Assembly: GCA_027489375.1 (NCBI GenBank)
Contig: JAIXZW010000007.1
Coordinates: 248,001 to 312,000 of the forward strand
Direction of reading: 5' to 3'
Length of the DNA stretch: 64,000 bases
Source: Paracoccaceae bacterium
GTDB taxonomy: Bacteria; Pseudomonadota; Alphaproteobacteria; Rhodobacterales; Rhodobacteraceae
Part shown: positions 18,742 to 27,925 of the stretch, piece after piece
How positions within the stretch are numbered: the first letter of the stretch is position 1
Layout of the letters: every line of letters begins with the position of its first letter
Made by a program: the position numbers and the translations under genes
The notes under the pieces: model-generated
What the model was told of the DNA's origin: nothing
The model's database searches: none
What the model saw: the letters and a program-made list of their open reading frames with translations, nothing else

Positions 18742-19206
18742 ATGACCCTGCGCTTCCACCCCATCCCCACCGCCACCGCCCGCGCCTATCAGGCGGGCGG
18801 ACCCGATGCCTATGGCATGCCGCCCGAGCGGCGCATCAGCGACGGCGGCGGCAACCCCTGCCGCCATTGCCTGCGGATGATCCCCGAAGGCGCGGGGATG
18901 CTGGTGCTGGCCCATCGCCCCTTTGGAGCCTTGCAGCCCTATGCCGAAACGGGACCGATCTTCCTTTGCGCCGAGGCTTGCGCGGCGGGCGGGGGCGCAG
19001 AGATGCCCGAAATCCTTGCCTCGTCCGATTACATCCTGCGGGGATACGGCGCGGACGAGCGTATCGTCTATGGCACGGGCGGGGTGGTGGCGACGGCGCT
19101 GATCCCCGCGCGTGCCGCAGAGTTGCTGGCGCGGGAGGATGTGGCCTTTGTCCATGTCCGTTCCGCGCGGAACAATTGCTATCAGCTTCGCTGCGGGCGC
19201 GACTGA
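18742..19206 (+). CDS. DUF1203 domain-containing protein
   Basis: 154-aa protein that fits the DUF1203 family along its whole length: N-terminal RFHPIP, a CRHCLRMIPEG segment with two cysteines, a second pair LCAEAC, and the C-terminal VRSARNNCYQLR. The paired cysteines suggest metal binding or a redox role, but the family has no established function. ATG at 18742 is preceded by GAGG. A repeat hairpin follows the stop. Confidence 0.85.
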   Translation: MTLRFHPIPTATARAYQAGGPDAYGMPPERRISDGGGNPCRHCLRMIPEGAGMLVLAHRPFGALQPYAETGPIFLCAEACAAGGGAEMPEILASSDYILRGYGADERIVYGTGGVVATALIPARAAELLAREDVAFVHVRSARNNCYQLRCGRD

Positions 19207-19214
19207 CGGCACGG

Positions 19215-19276
19215 TCGGCAGCGGGGGCCTGCCGCCCCCGCACCCCCCGCGAGTATTTGGGCCAAGGTGAAAGGGT
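19215..19276 (+). repeat. Intergenic repeat, copy d
   Basis: Stem GCGGGGG / CCCCCGC (19221-19241) with a 7-nt loop, then CCCCCCGCGAGTATTTGG and CCAAGGTGAAAGGG, which reaches the stop codon of the convergent YdeI gene. It lies at a convergent gene junction (DUF1203 and YdeI). Confidence 0.8.
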
Positions 19277-19860
19277 CAGTCGCCGGTTTTCGTCAACTCT
19301 TCGATGTAATCCGCGATGCGGCGGTTGCGGGCCGAAAGGGTCTTGGCGGTCGACAGGCGAAAGGCAAGCGCCGCCCGCGCCTTGGCCGAAAGGGCGTTGA
19401 AGGCGGTGGTGGCGACCGCAGGTGCCGCTTCCAGCGCGGTCAGGAAATCGTCGGGGATTTCGGCGGGCTTTTCTGCGGCATAGGCGGCGTCCCAGCGGCC
19501 ATCCGCCTTGGCGCGGTTGATTTCGGCCAGACCCGCATCCTCCATCCAGCCGCCCGCGATCAGCTTTTCCGCCGTGGCGCGGGCCTTGGACGTCCATGCG
19601 CTTCCCGCACGGCGCGGGGTGAAGCGGTGCAGCATGTGGTCCGGCCCGTCGGGTTTCTTCTGCGCATCGGTCCAACCCCAGACGATCGCCTCTTCCACCG
19701 CCTGCTCCCAGTCGATCGAGGCCGTTCCGGTGGCTTTCTTGGCCAGACGCAGCCAGACATCGGCGGCTTTGTCATGGCGCATCGACAGCCAGAAGTTCCA
19801 CTCCTCGGGCGTGGCAAAGGTCAGGGGGGCGGGGGCGCGGCTCAATGCGCGTCCGCCCAT
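19276..19860 (-). CDS. YdeI/OmpD-associated family protein
   Basis: 194-aa protein of the YdeI family. Visible landmarks are the N-terminal EEWNFWLSMRH, the central EEAIVWGWTDAQKK, the FTPRRAGSAWT segment and a C-terminal region rich in Ala/Lys ending in KTLSARNRRIADYIEEL. E. coli YdeI is linked to resistance to antimicrobial peptides, but the mechanism is unclear. Its start codon lies 19 nt inside the end of polA on the same strand, so translation is probably coupled to polA. Family call fairly sure, function open. Confidence 0.82.
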   Translation of the reverse strand: MGGRALSRAPAPLTFATPEEWNFWLSMRHDKAADVWLRLAKKATGTASIDWEQAVEEAIVWGWTDAQKKPDGPDHMLHRFTPRRAGSAWTSKARATAEKLIAGGWMEDAGLAEINRAKADGRWDAAYAAEKPAEIPDDFLTALEAAPAVATTAFNALSAKARAALAFRLSTAKTLSARNRRIADYIEELTKTGD

Positions 19861-22661
19861 GTGCGACCCTTGCCCGCCTCGACGATCAGCGGCACCTTGA
19901 ACTGAACGGCGGGGGCGCTTGCCGCCTCCATCACCTCCTTGGCACGGGCGGCGAGGGTGTCTGCCGCGTCCTCGTCCACCTCGAACAGAAGTTCGTCATG
20001 CACCTGCAACAGCATCGTCGCGGGCAGGTCGGCGATGGCGGCGGGCATGCGGATCATGGCGCGGCGGATCACATCGGCGGCGGTGCCCTGGATCGGCGCG
20101 TTGATCGCCGCACGCTTGGCAAAGCCTGCGGTCGGCCCTTTGGCATTGATTTCGGGCGTGTTGATTTTGCGACCGAAAAGGGTTTCGACGTAGCCCTTGG
20201 CCTGCGCCGATTTGACGGTTTCGGACATATAGGTCTTGATGCCGGGGAAGCGCTCGAAATAGCGGTCGATGAAACCCTGCGCCTCGGCCCGCGGAATGCG
20301 CAGGTTGCGGGCAAGGCCGAAACCGGAAATCCCGTAGATCACGCCGAAGTTGATCGCCTTGGCCTTGCGGCGAATGTCGCTGGTCATCTGCTCCAGCGGC
20401 ACGTTGAACATTTCCGAAGCGGTCAGCGCGTGGATATCAATGCCTTGCCGGAACGCCTGCTGCAATTCGGCGATGTCCGCGACATGGGCAAGGATGCGCA
20501 ACTCGATCTGGCTGTAGTCGAGGCTGACCAGAACCCGCCCCTTCGGTGCCACGAAAGCCTCGCGGATGCGGCGCCCCTCTTCGCTGCGGACGGGGATGTT
20601 TTGCAGGTTCGGGTCGTTGGACGACAGCCGCCCCGTCACTGCCCCCGTGATCGAATAGCTCGTATGCACCCGCCCCGTTTCGGGGTTGATGTGGTCCTGC
20701 AACGCGTCGGTATAGGTGGATTTCAGCTTGGCCAACTGCCGCCAGTCCAGCACCCGCGCCGCCAGCCGCGCCGCTTGGGGATGGGCGTCTTCCAGCGTGG
20801 TGATGTCTTCGAGGATATCGGCCCCCGTGGCATAGGCCCCGGTCTTGCCCTTTTCTCCCCCCGGCACGGCCAGACGGTCGAAGAGCACCTCGCCCAATTG
20901 CTTGGGCGAGCCGACGTTGAAGGGTTCGCCCGCGATCTCCTGGATTTCCGCCTCCAGCCCCGCCATCTTTTGCGCGAAGGCGTTGGACATGCGCGACAGC
21001 GTATCGCGGTCGACCTGAATTCCCGCCATCTCCATATCGGCAAGCACGGGGACGAGCGGGCGTTCGAGGGTTTCGTAAACGGTCGTGACGCGCGCCTTGT
21101 GCAGCATCGGCTTGAACCGCAGCCAAAGACGCAGCGTCACATCGGCATCCTCGGCGGCATAGCGCACGGCCTGATCGACAGGCACGCGGTCAAAGGTGAT
21201 TTGTGTCTTGCCCGTGCCGAGCAGCGATTTGATCGGGATCGGCGCGTGGCCCAGATAGGTTTCCGACAGCGTGTCCATGCCGTGGTTATGGATGCCCGCA
21301 TACATCGCATAGGACATGAGCATGGTGTCGTCGATCGGCGCCACGCGGATGCCGCGGCGGGCGAAGATCTTGGCATCGTACTTCATGTTCTGCCCGATCT
21401 TGAGGATCGCGGGGTCCTCAAGCACGGGTTTCAGGATCGCCAGCGCCTCGGCCTCGGTCATCTGACCTTCGGCAAGCTGGGCGGAGCCGAACAGGTCATC
21501 CACCCCGCTGCGATGCCCGAGCGGGATATAGCAGGCCAGTGCGGGTTCGGTGGAAAGCGAAATGCCGACCAGACCCGCCCGCATCTCGTCAAGGCTGGTG
21601 GTTTCTGTATCCACCGCCACATAGCCCTTGTCGCGGATGCGTGCGACCCAAGCCTCGAGCGCCGCACGGTCGCGCACGGTCTCGTAGGCGTCGAGAGCAA
21701 AAGGCAGGGTGGGGGCGTCGAACGCCTTTTCCTGCACCTCGGTGCCCTTTTCCGGCTCCAGCGCGGGGGCATCCACCTTCAACCGCTCCGCCACGCGGCG
21801 CGTCAGGGTGCGAAATTCCATCGCGTTGAGGAAGCCGAGGATCGTCTCCGCCTGCGGCTCCTTCAACTCCAGCGCCTCCAAGGCCACATCAAGTGGCATG
21901 TCGGCGTCGAGCGACACGAGGCGTTTGGAAATGCGGATCAACTCGGCATTGTTGACCAAAGCCTCGCGCCGCTTGGGCTGGGGGATTTCGCCCGCCCGTT
22001 CTAGCAGCGCTTCAAGGCTGCCGAATTCGTTGATGAGCAGGGCGGCGGTCTTGATCCCGATCCCCGGTGCGCCGGGGACGTTGTCGACGGAATCGCCTGC
22101 CAGCGCCTGCACATCGACCACACGCTCAGGCCCGACCCCGAATTTCTCGATCACCTCGTCCGGCCCGATACGGCGGTTCTTCATCGGGTCGAGCATGTCG
22201 ACCCCGTTGCCGATCAACTGCATCAGGTCCTTGTCCGAGGAGATGATCGTCACCGTCCCCCCCGCTTCCCGCGCACGGCGGGACAGGGTGGCGATGATGT
22301 CGTCGGCCTCATAGCCCTCGATCTCGATGCAGGGGACGTTGAAGGCGCGCGTCGCCTCGCGGGTAAAGGCGAATTGCGGGCGCAGGTCTTCGGGCAGTTC
22401 GGGGCGGTTCGCCTTGTATTCGGGGTAAATCTCGTTGCGGAAGGTGATCGAGCCTGCGTCGAAGATCACCGCGATATGGGTCGGCGCCTCTTGGGAACGG
22501 GTGGTGGTTAGCTCGTTCCAGAGCAGGTTGCAGAACCCCGCCACCGCACCCACGGGCAGCCCGTCCGACTTGCGGGTCAGAGGCGGCAGCGCGTGATAGG
22601 CGCGGAAGATAAAGGCCGATCCGTCGATCAGGTGAAGGTGGCAGCCCTTGCCAAAACTCAT
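19842..22661 (-). CDS. polA: DNA polymerase I
   Basis: 939-aa three-domain enzyme for Okazaki-fragment maturation and repair synthesis. Residues about 1-300 form the 5'-3' exonuclease (LIDGSAFIFRAYHALPPL, DKDLMQL). The 3'-5' proofreading domain is intact: VDTETTSL, IGQNMKYDAKIFARRG and YAAEDADVTLRL carry the four metal-binding acidic residues. The polymerase domain has SLDYSQIELRILAH, AINFGVIYGISGFGLA and QVHDELLFEV. Full-length and apparently functional. YdeI overlaps its 3' end. Confidence 0.97.
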   Translation of the reverse strand: MSFGKGCHLHLIDGSAFIFRAYHALPPLTRKSDGLPVGAVAGFCNLLWNELTTTRSQEAPTHIAVIFDAGSITFRNEIYPEYKANRPELPEDLRPQFAFTREATRAFNVPCIEIEGYEADDIIATLSRRAREAGGTVTIISSDKDLMQLIGNGVDMLDPMKNRRIGPDEVIEKFGVGPERVVDVQALAGDSVDNVPGAPGIGIKTAALLINEFGSLEALLERAGEIPQPKRREALVNNAELIRISKRLVSLDADMPLDVALEALELKEPQAETILGFLNAMEFRTLTRRVAERLKVDAPALEPEKGTEVQEKAFDAPTLPFALDAYETVRDRAALEAWVARIRDKGYVAVDTETTSLDEMRAGLVGISLSTEPALACYIPLGHRSGVDDLFGSAQLAEGQMTEAEALAILKPVLEDPAILKIGQNMKYDAKIFARRGIRVAPIDDTMLMSYAMYAGIHNHGMDTLSETYLGHAPIPIKSLLGTGKTQITFDRVPVDQAVRYAAEDADVTLRLWLRFKPMLHKARVTTVYETLERPLVPVLADMEMAGIQVDRDTLSRMSNAFAQKMAGLEAEIQEIAGEPFNVGSPKQLGEVLFDRLAVPGGEKGKTGAYATGADILEDITTLEDAHPQAARLAARVLDWRQLAKLKSTYTDALQDHINPETGRVHTSYSITGAVTGRLSSNDPNLQNIPVRSEEGRRIREAFVAPKGRVLVSLDYSQIELRILAHVADIAELQQAFRQGIDIHALTASEMFNVPLEQMTSDIRRKAKAINFGVIYGISGFGLARNLRIPRAEAQGFIDRYFERFPGIKTYMSETVKSAQAKGYVETLFGRKINTPEINAKGPTAGFAKRAAINAPIQGTAADVIRRAMIRMPAAIADLPATMLLQVHDELLFEVDEDAADTLAARAKEVMEAASAPAVQFKVPLIVEAGKGRTWADAH

Positions 22662-22782
22662 GCGCGGCGTCTCCGATATGGTCAGGCGCGGTTATGGCAT
22701 GGCGGGGCCTGCCTTGGTAGGGGGCGTGGGCAGGGGTGGAAGACACGCTTCCACCCCGCGCTTCCCCTGACCACCGCTACCG

Positions 22783-23268
22783 TCAACCGATCTCGACGCG
22801 GAAGCGCGGCCCCGCCTGCGGCTGTTCGGCAAGACGCATGGCACGATAGGCGACCGCGGCCTCAAGATCGGCGGCGCGGGTGGGGATGGACAGGTGGCTG
22901 CGCCCCTCGCCCTCGGCCAGTTCGCGGGCGGCATCGACCAAGGCGCGGCCGATCCCACGCAGACGGTGCTCGGGCCGGACGAACAACTGGTTCACCTCAT
23001 AGGAGGCGCGGCCCGTCAGCATGTCGTGCCGCAACAGAAGCAACGCATAGCCGACCGCAGCTCCTGCTGGCCCCGCGACCAGCACGCGCACGCCCGCGCC
23101 CCGCAGCGCGATCCGGTCGAGCGTTTCGGGGGTGATCGTCGCCGCATCGCCCCGCTGCACGGCAAGTGCGCCGATCATGGCGTGCAGCGCGGGCAGGTCA
23201 TCGGGCATCGCGAGCCTGATCTCCGGCAGGGCGGGGTCGCGGGTCGTGAGGGTGGCTAAGGTATCCAT
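22783..23268 (-). CDS. GNAT family N-acetyltransferase
   Basis: 161-aa acetyl-CoA-dependent acetyltransferase. The acetyl-CoA loop RPEHRLRGIGRAL and the preceding beta strand YEVNQLFV are clear; the N-terminus IRLAMPDDLPALHAMI is typical of the fold. The substrate cannot be predicted. It lies 121 nt upstream of polA on the same strand. Confidence 0.88.
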   Translation of the reverse strand: MDTLATLTTRDPALPEIRLAMPDDLPALHAMIGALAVQRGDAATITPETLDRIALRGAGVRVLVAGPAGAAVGYALLLLRHDMLTGRASYEVNQLFVRPEHRLRGIGRALVDAARELAEGEGRSHLSIPTRAADLEAAVAYRAMRLAEQPQAGPRFRVEIG

Positions 23269-23489
23269 CGTTCTCTCCTCTGCCGCGCTGCGAGAGGATG
23301 CCGATGGTGCCGCCCGCAGGGGACGGCCATCTGGTCAGGGGTTTAAGGGAATGCTGACCGGCCGCCTATGTCGCGTCGGTATAATAAAAGCGGGCGGTGG
23401 TCAGGGCGTGGTTCAGCATGGGGTGAGCCTGCGCCGGATCACCGGCTTCGGTCAAGCGCGAATTCAGACCCGCCCGCAGGTTTCGGGCC
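23269..23489. other. Non-coding stretch upstream of the GNAT gene
   Basis: Together with the repeat pair and a short remainder up to 23725 this makes a 457-nt gap between the phasin-like gene and the GNAT gene, both on the minus strand. Apart from the repeats I see no convincing gene, RNA or operator. It should hold the GNAT promoter. Confidence 0.5.
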
Positions 23490-23657
23490 AAGTCGGGGAG
23501 CCGTCTGCCCCCCGCGGCGCGGCAGGCCGCGCCTCCCCCCGAGGATATTTGCGGCAAGAGGAAGGGGGGCGTTCTACCTTCCCTTTCACACTGGAAAAAT
23601 ATCCTCGGGGGGAAGGGGCGCGGAACGCGGCCCTTGGGGGGCAGACAGCCCCCCTTG
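23490..23657. repeat. Intergenic repeat, inverted pair e
   Basis: Forward copy: GGGGAGCCGTCTGCCCCCCG stem region, a second GC inverted repeat (CGGCGCGGCAGGCCGCG), CCCCCCGAGGATATTTG, then AAGAGGAAGGGG. Reverse copy: CCCTTTCACACTGGAAAAAT, ATCCTCGGGGGG, and a stem with CAGACAG at its loop ending CCCCCC at 23654. Here both flanking genes run on the minus strand, so the pair is not restricted to convergent junctions. Confidence 0.85.
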
Positions 23658-23725
23658 CGACGGTGGCAACGGGGCCGAACTGGGCAGCGGACGCGGCTTT
23701 CACCCTTTCGTGGGCGGGGAGCGGT

Positions 23726-24061
23726 TCACCGCCCCGGTTTCCCGCCCATCGCGCTGCGGATTTCGTCGGTCGCGCCTTCGCCGATCTCCTGCGCCGTGGC
23801 CTGCATCAACGAGCCGAGTCGCCCCGCCTCCTGCATGTAATCCGAGGCGAGTTTCTGCCAGAATCCCGTCAGCACCGCACCTGCGGCAGCGGCGTCCTTT
23901 GCTGTGGCGAGTTCACCCAGCATGGCACGGTCCTTTTCGAATCGGGTCTTCAGGAATTCCAAGGCTTCGATGTTCTGCTTCAGCACCGCGTCCATCATAC
24001 GGACCTGCGCCTGCATCACACCCTTTGCCATATCGACCTTGTCGTCAGTTTCATCCGCCAT
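23726..24061 (-). CDS. Phasin-like family protein
   Basis: 111-aa, alpha-helical and acidic N-terminus (MADETDDKVDMAKG), with an amphipathic core VRMMDAVLKQNIEALEFLKT and the segment LTGFWQKLASDYMQEAGRL, a pattern seen in short rhodobacterial phasins that coat polyhydroxyalkanoate granules. No PHA synthesis genes are nearby, so the granule role rests on family resemblance. Family call is probable rather than certain. Confidence 0.62.
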   Translation of the reverse strand: MADETDDKVDMAKGVMQAQVRMMDAVLKQNIEALEFLKTRFEKDRAMLGELATAKDAAAAGAVLTGFWQKLASDYMQEAGRLGSLMQATAQEIGEGATDEIRSAMGGKPGR

Positions 24062-24163
24062 ATCCGCCCCCCCCCGATCTGATAAATCAAGGTTAACACA
24101 AAACGGCGTAAAGCGCCTTGATCCGGGTCAATGACACAAGACTGTCGGCGGAAACCGGCGGCG

Positions 24164-24349
24164 TCAGTGATCGTCGTGCGCGTGGTCGCGATCGATCACA
24201 TAGCGTTTGTCGCAATAACCGCATTCGACAAAGCCCGTTTCCTGCGGGATCGAGAGCCAGACGCGCGGATGGCCCAAGGCACCCTCGCCCCCGTCACAGG
24301 CCACTTTCCACGTGGTGACGATCTGGGTTTCGGGCGCGTCGACGGTCAT
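24164..24349 (-). CDS. Zinc-finger domain protein (zf-CHCC/NDUFS6-like)
   Basis: 61-aa protein with one zinc site: CDG, then GHP, then CGYC as ligands, in the order of the zf-CHCC family that includes the mitochondrial complex I subunit NDUFS6. N-terminal APETQIV and TTWKVACDG are typical of alphaproteobacterial members. I chose the ATG at 24349, which has AGGA ten nt upstream and matches the usual N-terminus; the frame also allows a start at 24382. The C-terminus is His/Asp-rich. A role in complex I assembly is suggested by the family only. Confidence 0.75.
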   Translation of the reverse strand: MTVDAPETQIVTTWKVACDGGEGALGHPRVWLSIPQETGFVECGYCDKRYVIDRDHAHDDH

Positions 24350-24413
24350 TGCACAGTCTTTCCTGATAAGCTTGTCGCGCATTTTACCCCAGCCTGCGGC
24401 AGGGGCAAGCCCT

Positions 24414-25190
24414 TCACGCCCCGATCAGCTTCGCACGGCTCTTGAGCGCATTCAGCCACATCAGCCCATGCACCGTAGCCCGCGCCGGCAGGTATTCCGC
24501 GGCCACCCAGCCCGACCAGTCACGCTCGTCCAGTTCGGTGCAAAGTCCCGTAAGGTCGAACCCGCCACCACCAGGCTCGTTGCGGCTTGGAAATCCGGCG
24601 ATCTGGATGTGGTTCACGTGGGTCTTGTGGCGCGCCCAGACCGCGTCGGCGTCGCCGTGGATCCGCGCCGCGTGCCAGAGGTCGAACTGGATGCCGAGAT
24701 TGGCAAGCCCGAGGTCGTCGATGATCCGCGCCGCCTGATCGAAGTCGTTCAGGAAATAGCCCGGCATGTCGTCGGCATTCAGCGGTTCGATCGTCAGCGC
24801 AAGTTCAGGCACCTGTTCCGCCGCCCAGGCGAGGTTTTCCCGGTAGGTTGCCTCGGCCGTTTCCCCCTTCGCCACGCCCGCCATCACATGCAGGCGGGCC
24901 GCACCAAGCTGGCTTGCCACCTCGGCCCCGCGCAGGAAACTTTGCCGGAAATCGCCCACCGCTCCGGGAACGGCGGCGTAGCCGCGATCCCCCGCCGCCC
25001 AATCCCCGGGAGGCGTGTTGATCAATGCAACCGGCATCCCCACCAGCGCCGCCTGCCAATCTTTCAACGGATGGTCATAGGGAAACAGCACCTCGACCCC
25101 GTCGAACCCTGCCTCGCGTGCAAGGTCGGGACGCGCCAGCATAGGCACCTCGGTGAAGAGCATCGTCACATTCGCTGCGAAACGGGGCAT
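24414..25190 (-). CDS. hyi: Hydroxypyruvate isomerase-like TIM-barrel protein
   Basis: 258-aa xylose-isomerase-like TIM-barrel protein. Family landmarks: N-terminal [11 protein letters not shown], the metal-binding [26 protein letters not shown] and the final WVAAEYLP. The Hyi/OtnI group interconverts hydroxypyruvate with tartronate semialdehyde, or 2-oxo-tetronate with its isomer; sequence alone does not separate these. Its ATG overlaps the stop of the DUF1285 gene by one base (TGATG), so the two are translationally coupled. Confidence 0.8.
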   Translation of the reverse strand: MPRFAANVTMLFTEVPMLARPDLAREAGFDGVEVLFPYDHPLKDWQAALVGMPVALINTPPGDWAAGDRGYAAVPGAVGDFRQSFLRGAEVASQLGAARLHVMAGVAKGETAEATYRENLAWAAEQVPELALTIEPLNADDMPGYFLNDFDQAARIIDDLGLANLGIQFDLWHAARIHGDADAVWARHKTHVNHIQIAGFPSRNEPGGGGFDLTGLCTELDERDWSGWVAAEYLPARATVHGLMWLNALKSRAKLIGA

Positions 25191-25783
25191 CAGGTCAGGT
25201 CACTCGAAGGAATCACCGGAAAGAACCTGCCCGAGGACCACAAGCCAAACCAGCCTTTTCCCGCCACCTCTTCGTGAACACCGAGTTCGACAAGACGGTA
25301 AAAGCTCTTGCGGTCGATCAGGGCATCCAGACCGGCACGCACATGGACATAGGGCGCGGGTTCGCCGTCGGCCCCGTCCCGTTCGATCCTGATCGGGTTT
25401 TCGGGACCTGCGACCACTTCGTCGCCGACGTTGGTGACGAAACGCAACACCTGTTCCGCCCCTGCCCCGGCGGCGGTGAAATCGACCGCGACAAAAGGGG
25501 CGTCCTCGACGGTGATCCCGACTTTCTCGACTGGCGTCACGAGGAAGTACCTGCCCTCCTCGAGCTTCAGGATGCCGGAGAACAGCTTGACCATTGCGGG
25601 TCGTCCCATCGGCGTACCCTGATAGAACCACGTGCCATCCCGCGCGATGCGCATGTCGATGTCACCGCAGAACGGCGGGTTCCACAGGTGCACCGGCGGC
25701 AGCCCCCGCTTCGACGCGGAGGTCGCCGCAGCGGCAATCCCCTCGGCCGAAGGTGTGGCCTGCCCATCCCTGATTTCCGTCAT
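25190..25783 (-). CDS. DUF1285 domain-containing protein
   Basis: 197-aa protein matching DUF1285: PVHLWNPPFCGDIDMRI, WFYQGTPMGRP, LVKLF-like lipase-independent core, and the C-terminal DRKSFYRLVELG with WFGLWSSGRFFPV. The family has a beta-rich fold and no established function. The start MTEIRDGQA at 25783 precedes the conserved region; a far longer in-frame reading to 26545 crosses the divergent promoter region and is antisense to moxR, so it is rejected. It is the first gene of a two-gene unit with the isomerase-like gene and diverges from the moxR operon. Confidence 0.85.
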   Translation of the reverse strand: MTEIRDGQATPSAEGIAAAATSASKRGLPPVHLWNPPFCGDIDMRIARDGTWFYQGTPMGRPAMVKLFSGILKLEEGRYFLVTPVEKVGITVEDAPFVAVDFTAAGAGAEQVLRFVTNVGDEVVAGPENPIRIERDGADGEPAPYVHVRAGLDALIDRKSFYRLVELGVHEEVAGKGWFGLWSSGRFFPVIPSSDLT

Positions 25784-25955
25784 GGCACCCCTTTCGCGTT
25801 CGGCCCTGTCTATGCCGCATCCGCCCCGCTGCCAAGCATGCGGCGGCACGCAAGGTAGCAGGCAAAGGGAAACGCCCGAACAGGCAAATTGGCGCCATCG
25901 GCAGCGATCGTCGCGCCGGACCACAGATCGGCGCGGATTCCGACGCGTCTCACGA

Positions 25956-25990
25956 TCATTTGTGCCGCGGTGCTTTTTGTCATTTGTGCC
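25956..25990. promoter_or_regulatory. Direct repeat of TCATTTGTGCC upstream of moxR
   Basis: The 11-mer TCATTTGTGCC occurs at 25956-25966 and again at 25980-25990, a 24-nt pitch, in the gap between the divergent DUF1285 and moxR genes. The second copy overlaps the predicted -35 of the moxR operon, so it may be a regulator site. The regulator is unknown. Confidence 0.4.
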
Positions 25991-26012
25991 TTGCGCGATA
26001 GTTGGGTCTAAT
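25984..26012 (+). promoter_or_regulatory. Predicted sigma70-type promoter of the moxR operon
   Basis: TTGTGC, 17-nt spacer, TCTAAT (five of six matches to the -10 consensus), ending 31 nt before the moxR start. Only the moxR operon lies downstream on this strand. Prediction by eye. Confidence 0.35.
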
Positions 26013-26042
26013 GAACCCGAAGTAGCCATGCGGAGTGAAGCG

Positions 26043-27047
26043 ATGTCCGATGCAGCCGACCTTGTTACCCGGATCGAAGCGTTGGGCGAACGACTCGGTG
26101 AGGCGAAATCCTCGATCAACCGGCGCTTCATCGGACAGGAACGGGTGGTGGACCTTGTCCTCGCCTCCATGCTGTGCGGCGGGCACGCGCTTTTGGTGGG
26201 TCTGCCCGGTCTTGGCAAGACGCGGCTCGTGGATACGCTCTCTACGGTGATGGGGCTCAAGGGCAACCGCATCCAGTTCACGCCTGACCTGATGCCCGCG
26301 GACATCCTCGGCTCGGAAGTTCTGGACACCGCCGCCGATGGCAGCCGCGCTTTCCGGTTTATCGAAGGTCCGATCTTCTGCCAGCTTCTGATGGCAGACG
26401 AGATCAACCGTGCCAGCCCGCGCACCCAATCGGCGCTCCTGCAAGCCATGCAGGAGCGCGAGGTGACGATCGCAGGCCAGCACCGCCCGCTTGGCCGCCC
26501 CTTCCACGTCCTTGCGACGCAGAACCCGATCGAACAGGAAGGCACCTACCCCCTGCCCGAAGCCCAGCTTGACCGTTTCCTCGTGCAGGTCGACGTGGAA
26601 TATCCGACGCGGGAGACCGAACGCGAAATCCTGATTGCGACCACCGGCGCGACCGAGGATGAGGCGCATCAGGTCTTTACCGCCGCCGAATTGATCGAGG
26701 CACAATCCGTCCTCCGCCGCATGCCCGTGGGCGATCAGGTCGTCGAAGCCATCCTCGACCTCGTCCGCGCCTGCCGCCCCGGCGAAGCCGAGGGGCGCGA
26801 TCTTGCGGGCAGCCTGTCATGGGGCCCCGGCCCGCGCGCGGCGCAGGCTTTGATGCTGACCGTGCGGGCGCGGGCGCTTCTGGACGGACGGCTCGCGCCT
26901 TCGGTGGCCGATGTCGCGGCCCTTGCCCGCCCCGTGCTGACCCACCGCATGGCGCTGTCCTTCGCGGCCCGCGCCCGTGGCGAAAGCCTGGCCAGCCTCA
27001 TCGACCGCACCGCCACGCGCACCCTGGGGCTCGAGGCGGCGGCGTGA
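26043..27047 (+). CDS. MoxR family AAA+ ATPase
   Basis: 334-aa AAA+ ATPase. Walker A GLPGLGKT, Walker B LLMADEIN, sensor 1 TQNPIEQEGTYPLPEAQLDRF (written here only as the family landmark around ATQNP and EAQLDRF) are present. MoxR ATPases act as chaperones that activate VWA-domain or envelope partners. ATG at 26043 has GGAG seven nt upstream; an ATG at 26028 is possible. First gene of a tight four-gene operon with DUF58 and two large membrane proteins, the classical MoxR-BatA-type arrangement. Confidence 0.92.
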   Translation: MSDAADLVTRIEALGERLGEAKSSINRRFIGQERVVDLVLASMLCGGHALLVGLPGLGKTRLVDTLSTVMGLKGNRIQFTPDLMPADILGSEVLDTAADGSRAFRFIEGPIFCQLLMADEINRASPRTQSALLQAMQEREVTIAGQHRPLGRPFHVLATQNPIEQEGTYPLPEAQLDRFLVQVDVEYPTRETEREILIATTGATEDEAHQVFTAAELIEAQSVLRRMPVGDQVVEAILDLVRACRPGEAEGRDLAGSLSWGPGPRAAQALMLTVRARALLDGRLAPSVADVAALARPVLTHRMALSFAARARGESLASLIDRTATRTLGLEAAA

Positions 27048-27925
27048 CCCAACTCCCTGCCCCATCCATGCGGGAAGCGGCCGAAACCCTTGGTCAATCC
27101 CTGCCACCCCTGCTGGCCGAGGCGGAACTGCTCGCTTCGACGATCATGCTGGGCGAACATGGGCGGCGCAGGGCCGGTCAGGGTGACGAATTCTGGCAGT
27201 ACCGCCCCGCCCATGCCGGAGATGCGACACGGATGATCGATTGGCGGCGCTCGGCGCGGTCCGATGCGACCTTCGTGCGCGAACGCGAATGGCAGGCTGC
27301 GCAATCGGTGACGCTCTGGGTCGATGGCGCAAGGGCGATGGCCTTCCGCAGCGACCGCGCCGGCGCGACCAAAGGCGAAAGGGCGCGGCTTCTCGCCCTC
27401 GCCGTAGCCGTGCTTCTGTTGCGCGGGGGGGAAAGGGTCGGCATTTCTGGCAGCGACACCCCACCTCGTTCGGGCAAGGCGCAACTCCTGGCGCTTGCGG
27501 ACGCGCTGTCGCGCAGTGACATGACCGCCGAATACGGTGCAGCCGATGCGGATGGCATCGCAAGCCACGGGCGGGCCGTGTTGCTGTCCGACTTCCTTGG
27601 TCACATAGAAGGGGTCGACGAAGCCCTGGCACGCGCTTCGGATCGTGGCGCACGTGGCGTGCTGATGCAGATCCTCGACCCCGCGGAAGAAGATTTCCCC
27701 TTTGACGGACGGACCATCTTTGAATCGATGGGCGGGACGATCAGCCACGAAACCCTGCGAGCGGGCGACCTGCGGGCGCGGTATCTGGAGCGGTTGGCCG
27801 AACGCAAGGACCGACTGCAATCGCTTGCGCGTGCGGTGGGCTGGCATTTCCACTGCCACCATACGGGCGATGCGGCCTTGCCCGCGCTTTTGTGGCTCTA
27901 TCGCGCATTGGAAGGGGGCCGCTAG
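27044..27925 (+). CDS. DUF58 domain-containing protein
   Basis: 293-aa protein with the DUF58 core: GDEFWQYRPAHAGDATRMID followed by WRRSAR is the family signature, and a degenerate VWA-like fold follows (VTLWVDGARAM, AVLLSDFLG). DUF58 proteins work with MoxR ATPases in envelope complexes. The likely start is a GTG at 27044 overlapping the moxR stop by four nt (GTGA); an ATG at 27068 is the alternative. The next gene begins directly after its TAG. Confidence 0.88.
   Translation: MTQLPAPSMREAAETLGQSLPPLLAEAELLASTIMLGEHGRRRAGQGDEFWQYRPAHAGDATRMIDWRRSARSDATFVREREWQAAQSVTLWVDGARAMAFRSDRAGATKGERARLLALAVAVLLLRGGERVGISGSDTPPRSGKAQLLALADALSRSDMTAEYGAADADGIASHGRAVLLSDFLGHIEGVDEALARASDRGARGVLMQILDPAEEDFPFDGRTIFESMGGTISHETLRAGDLRARYLERLAERKDRLQSLARAVGWHFHCHHTGDAALPALLWLYRALEGGR

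Noticed and set aside
19845..22004. 719-aa open frame antisense to polA
   Set aside because: Composition is a mirror of polA codon use, without motifs; polA itself is complete with all catalytic residues.
23269..23725. Small ORFs in the gap between the phasin-like and GNAT genes
   Set aside because: They run through the repeat pair and translate into Gly/Pro/Arg-rich strings without ribosome binding sites.
25784..26545. Long N-terminal extension of the DUF1285 protein
   Set aside because: It would run through the divergent promoter region and antisense to moxR; the family begins near 25783.
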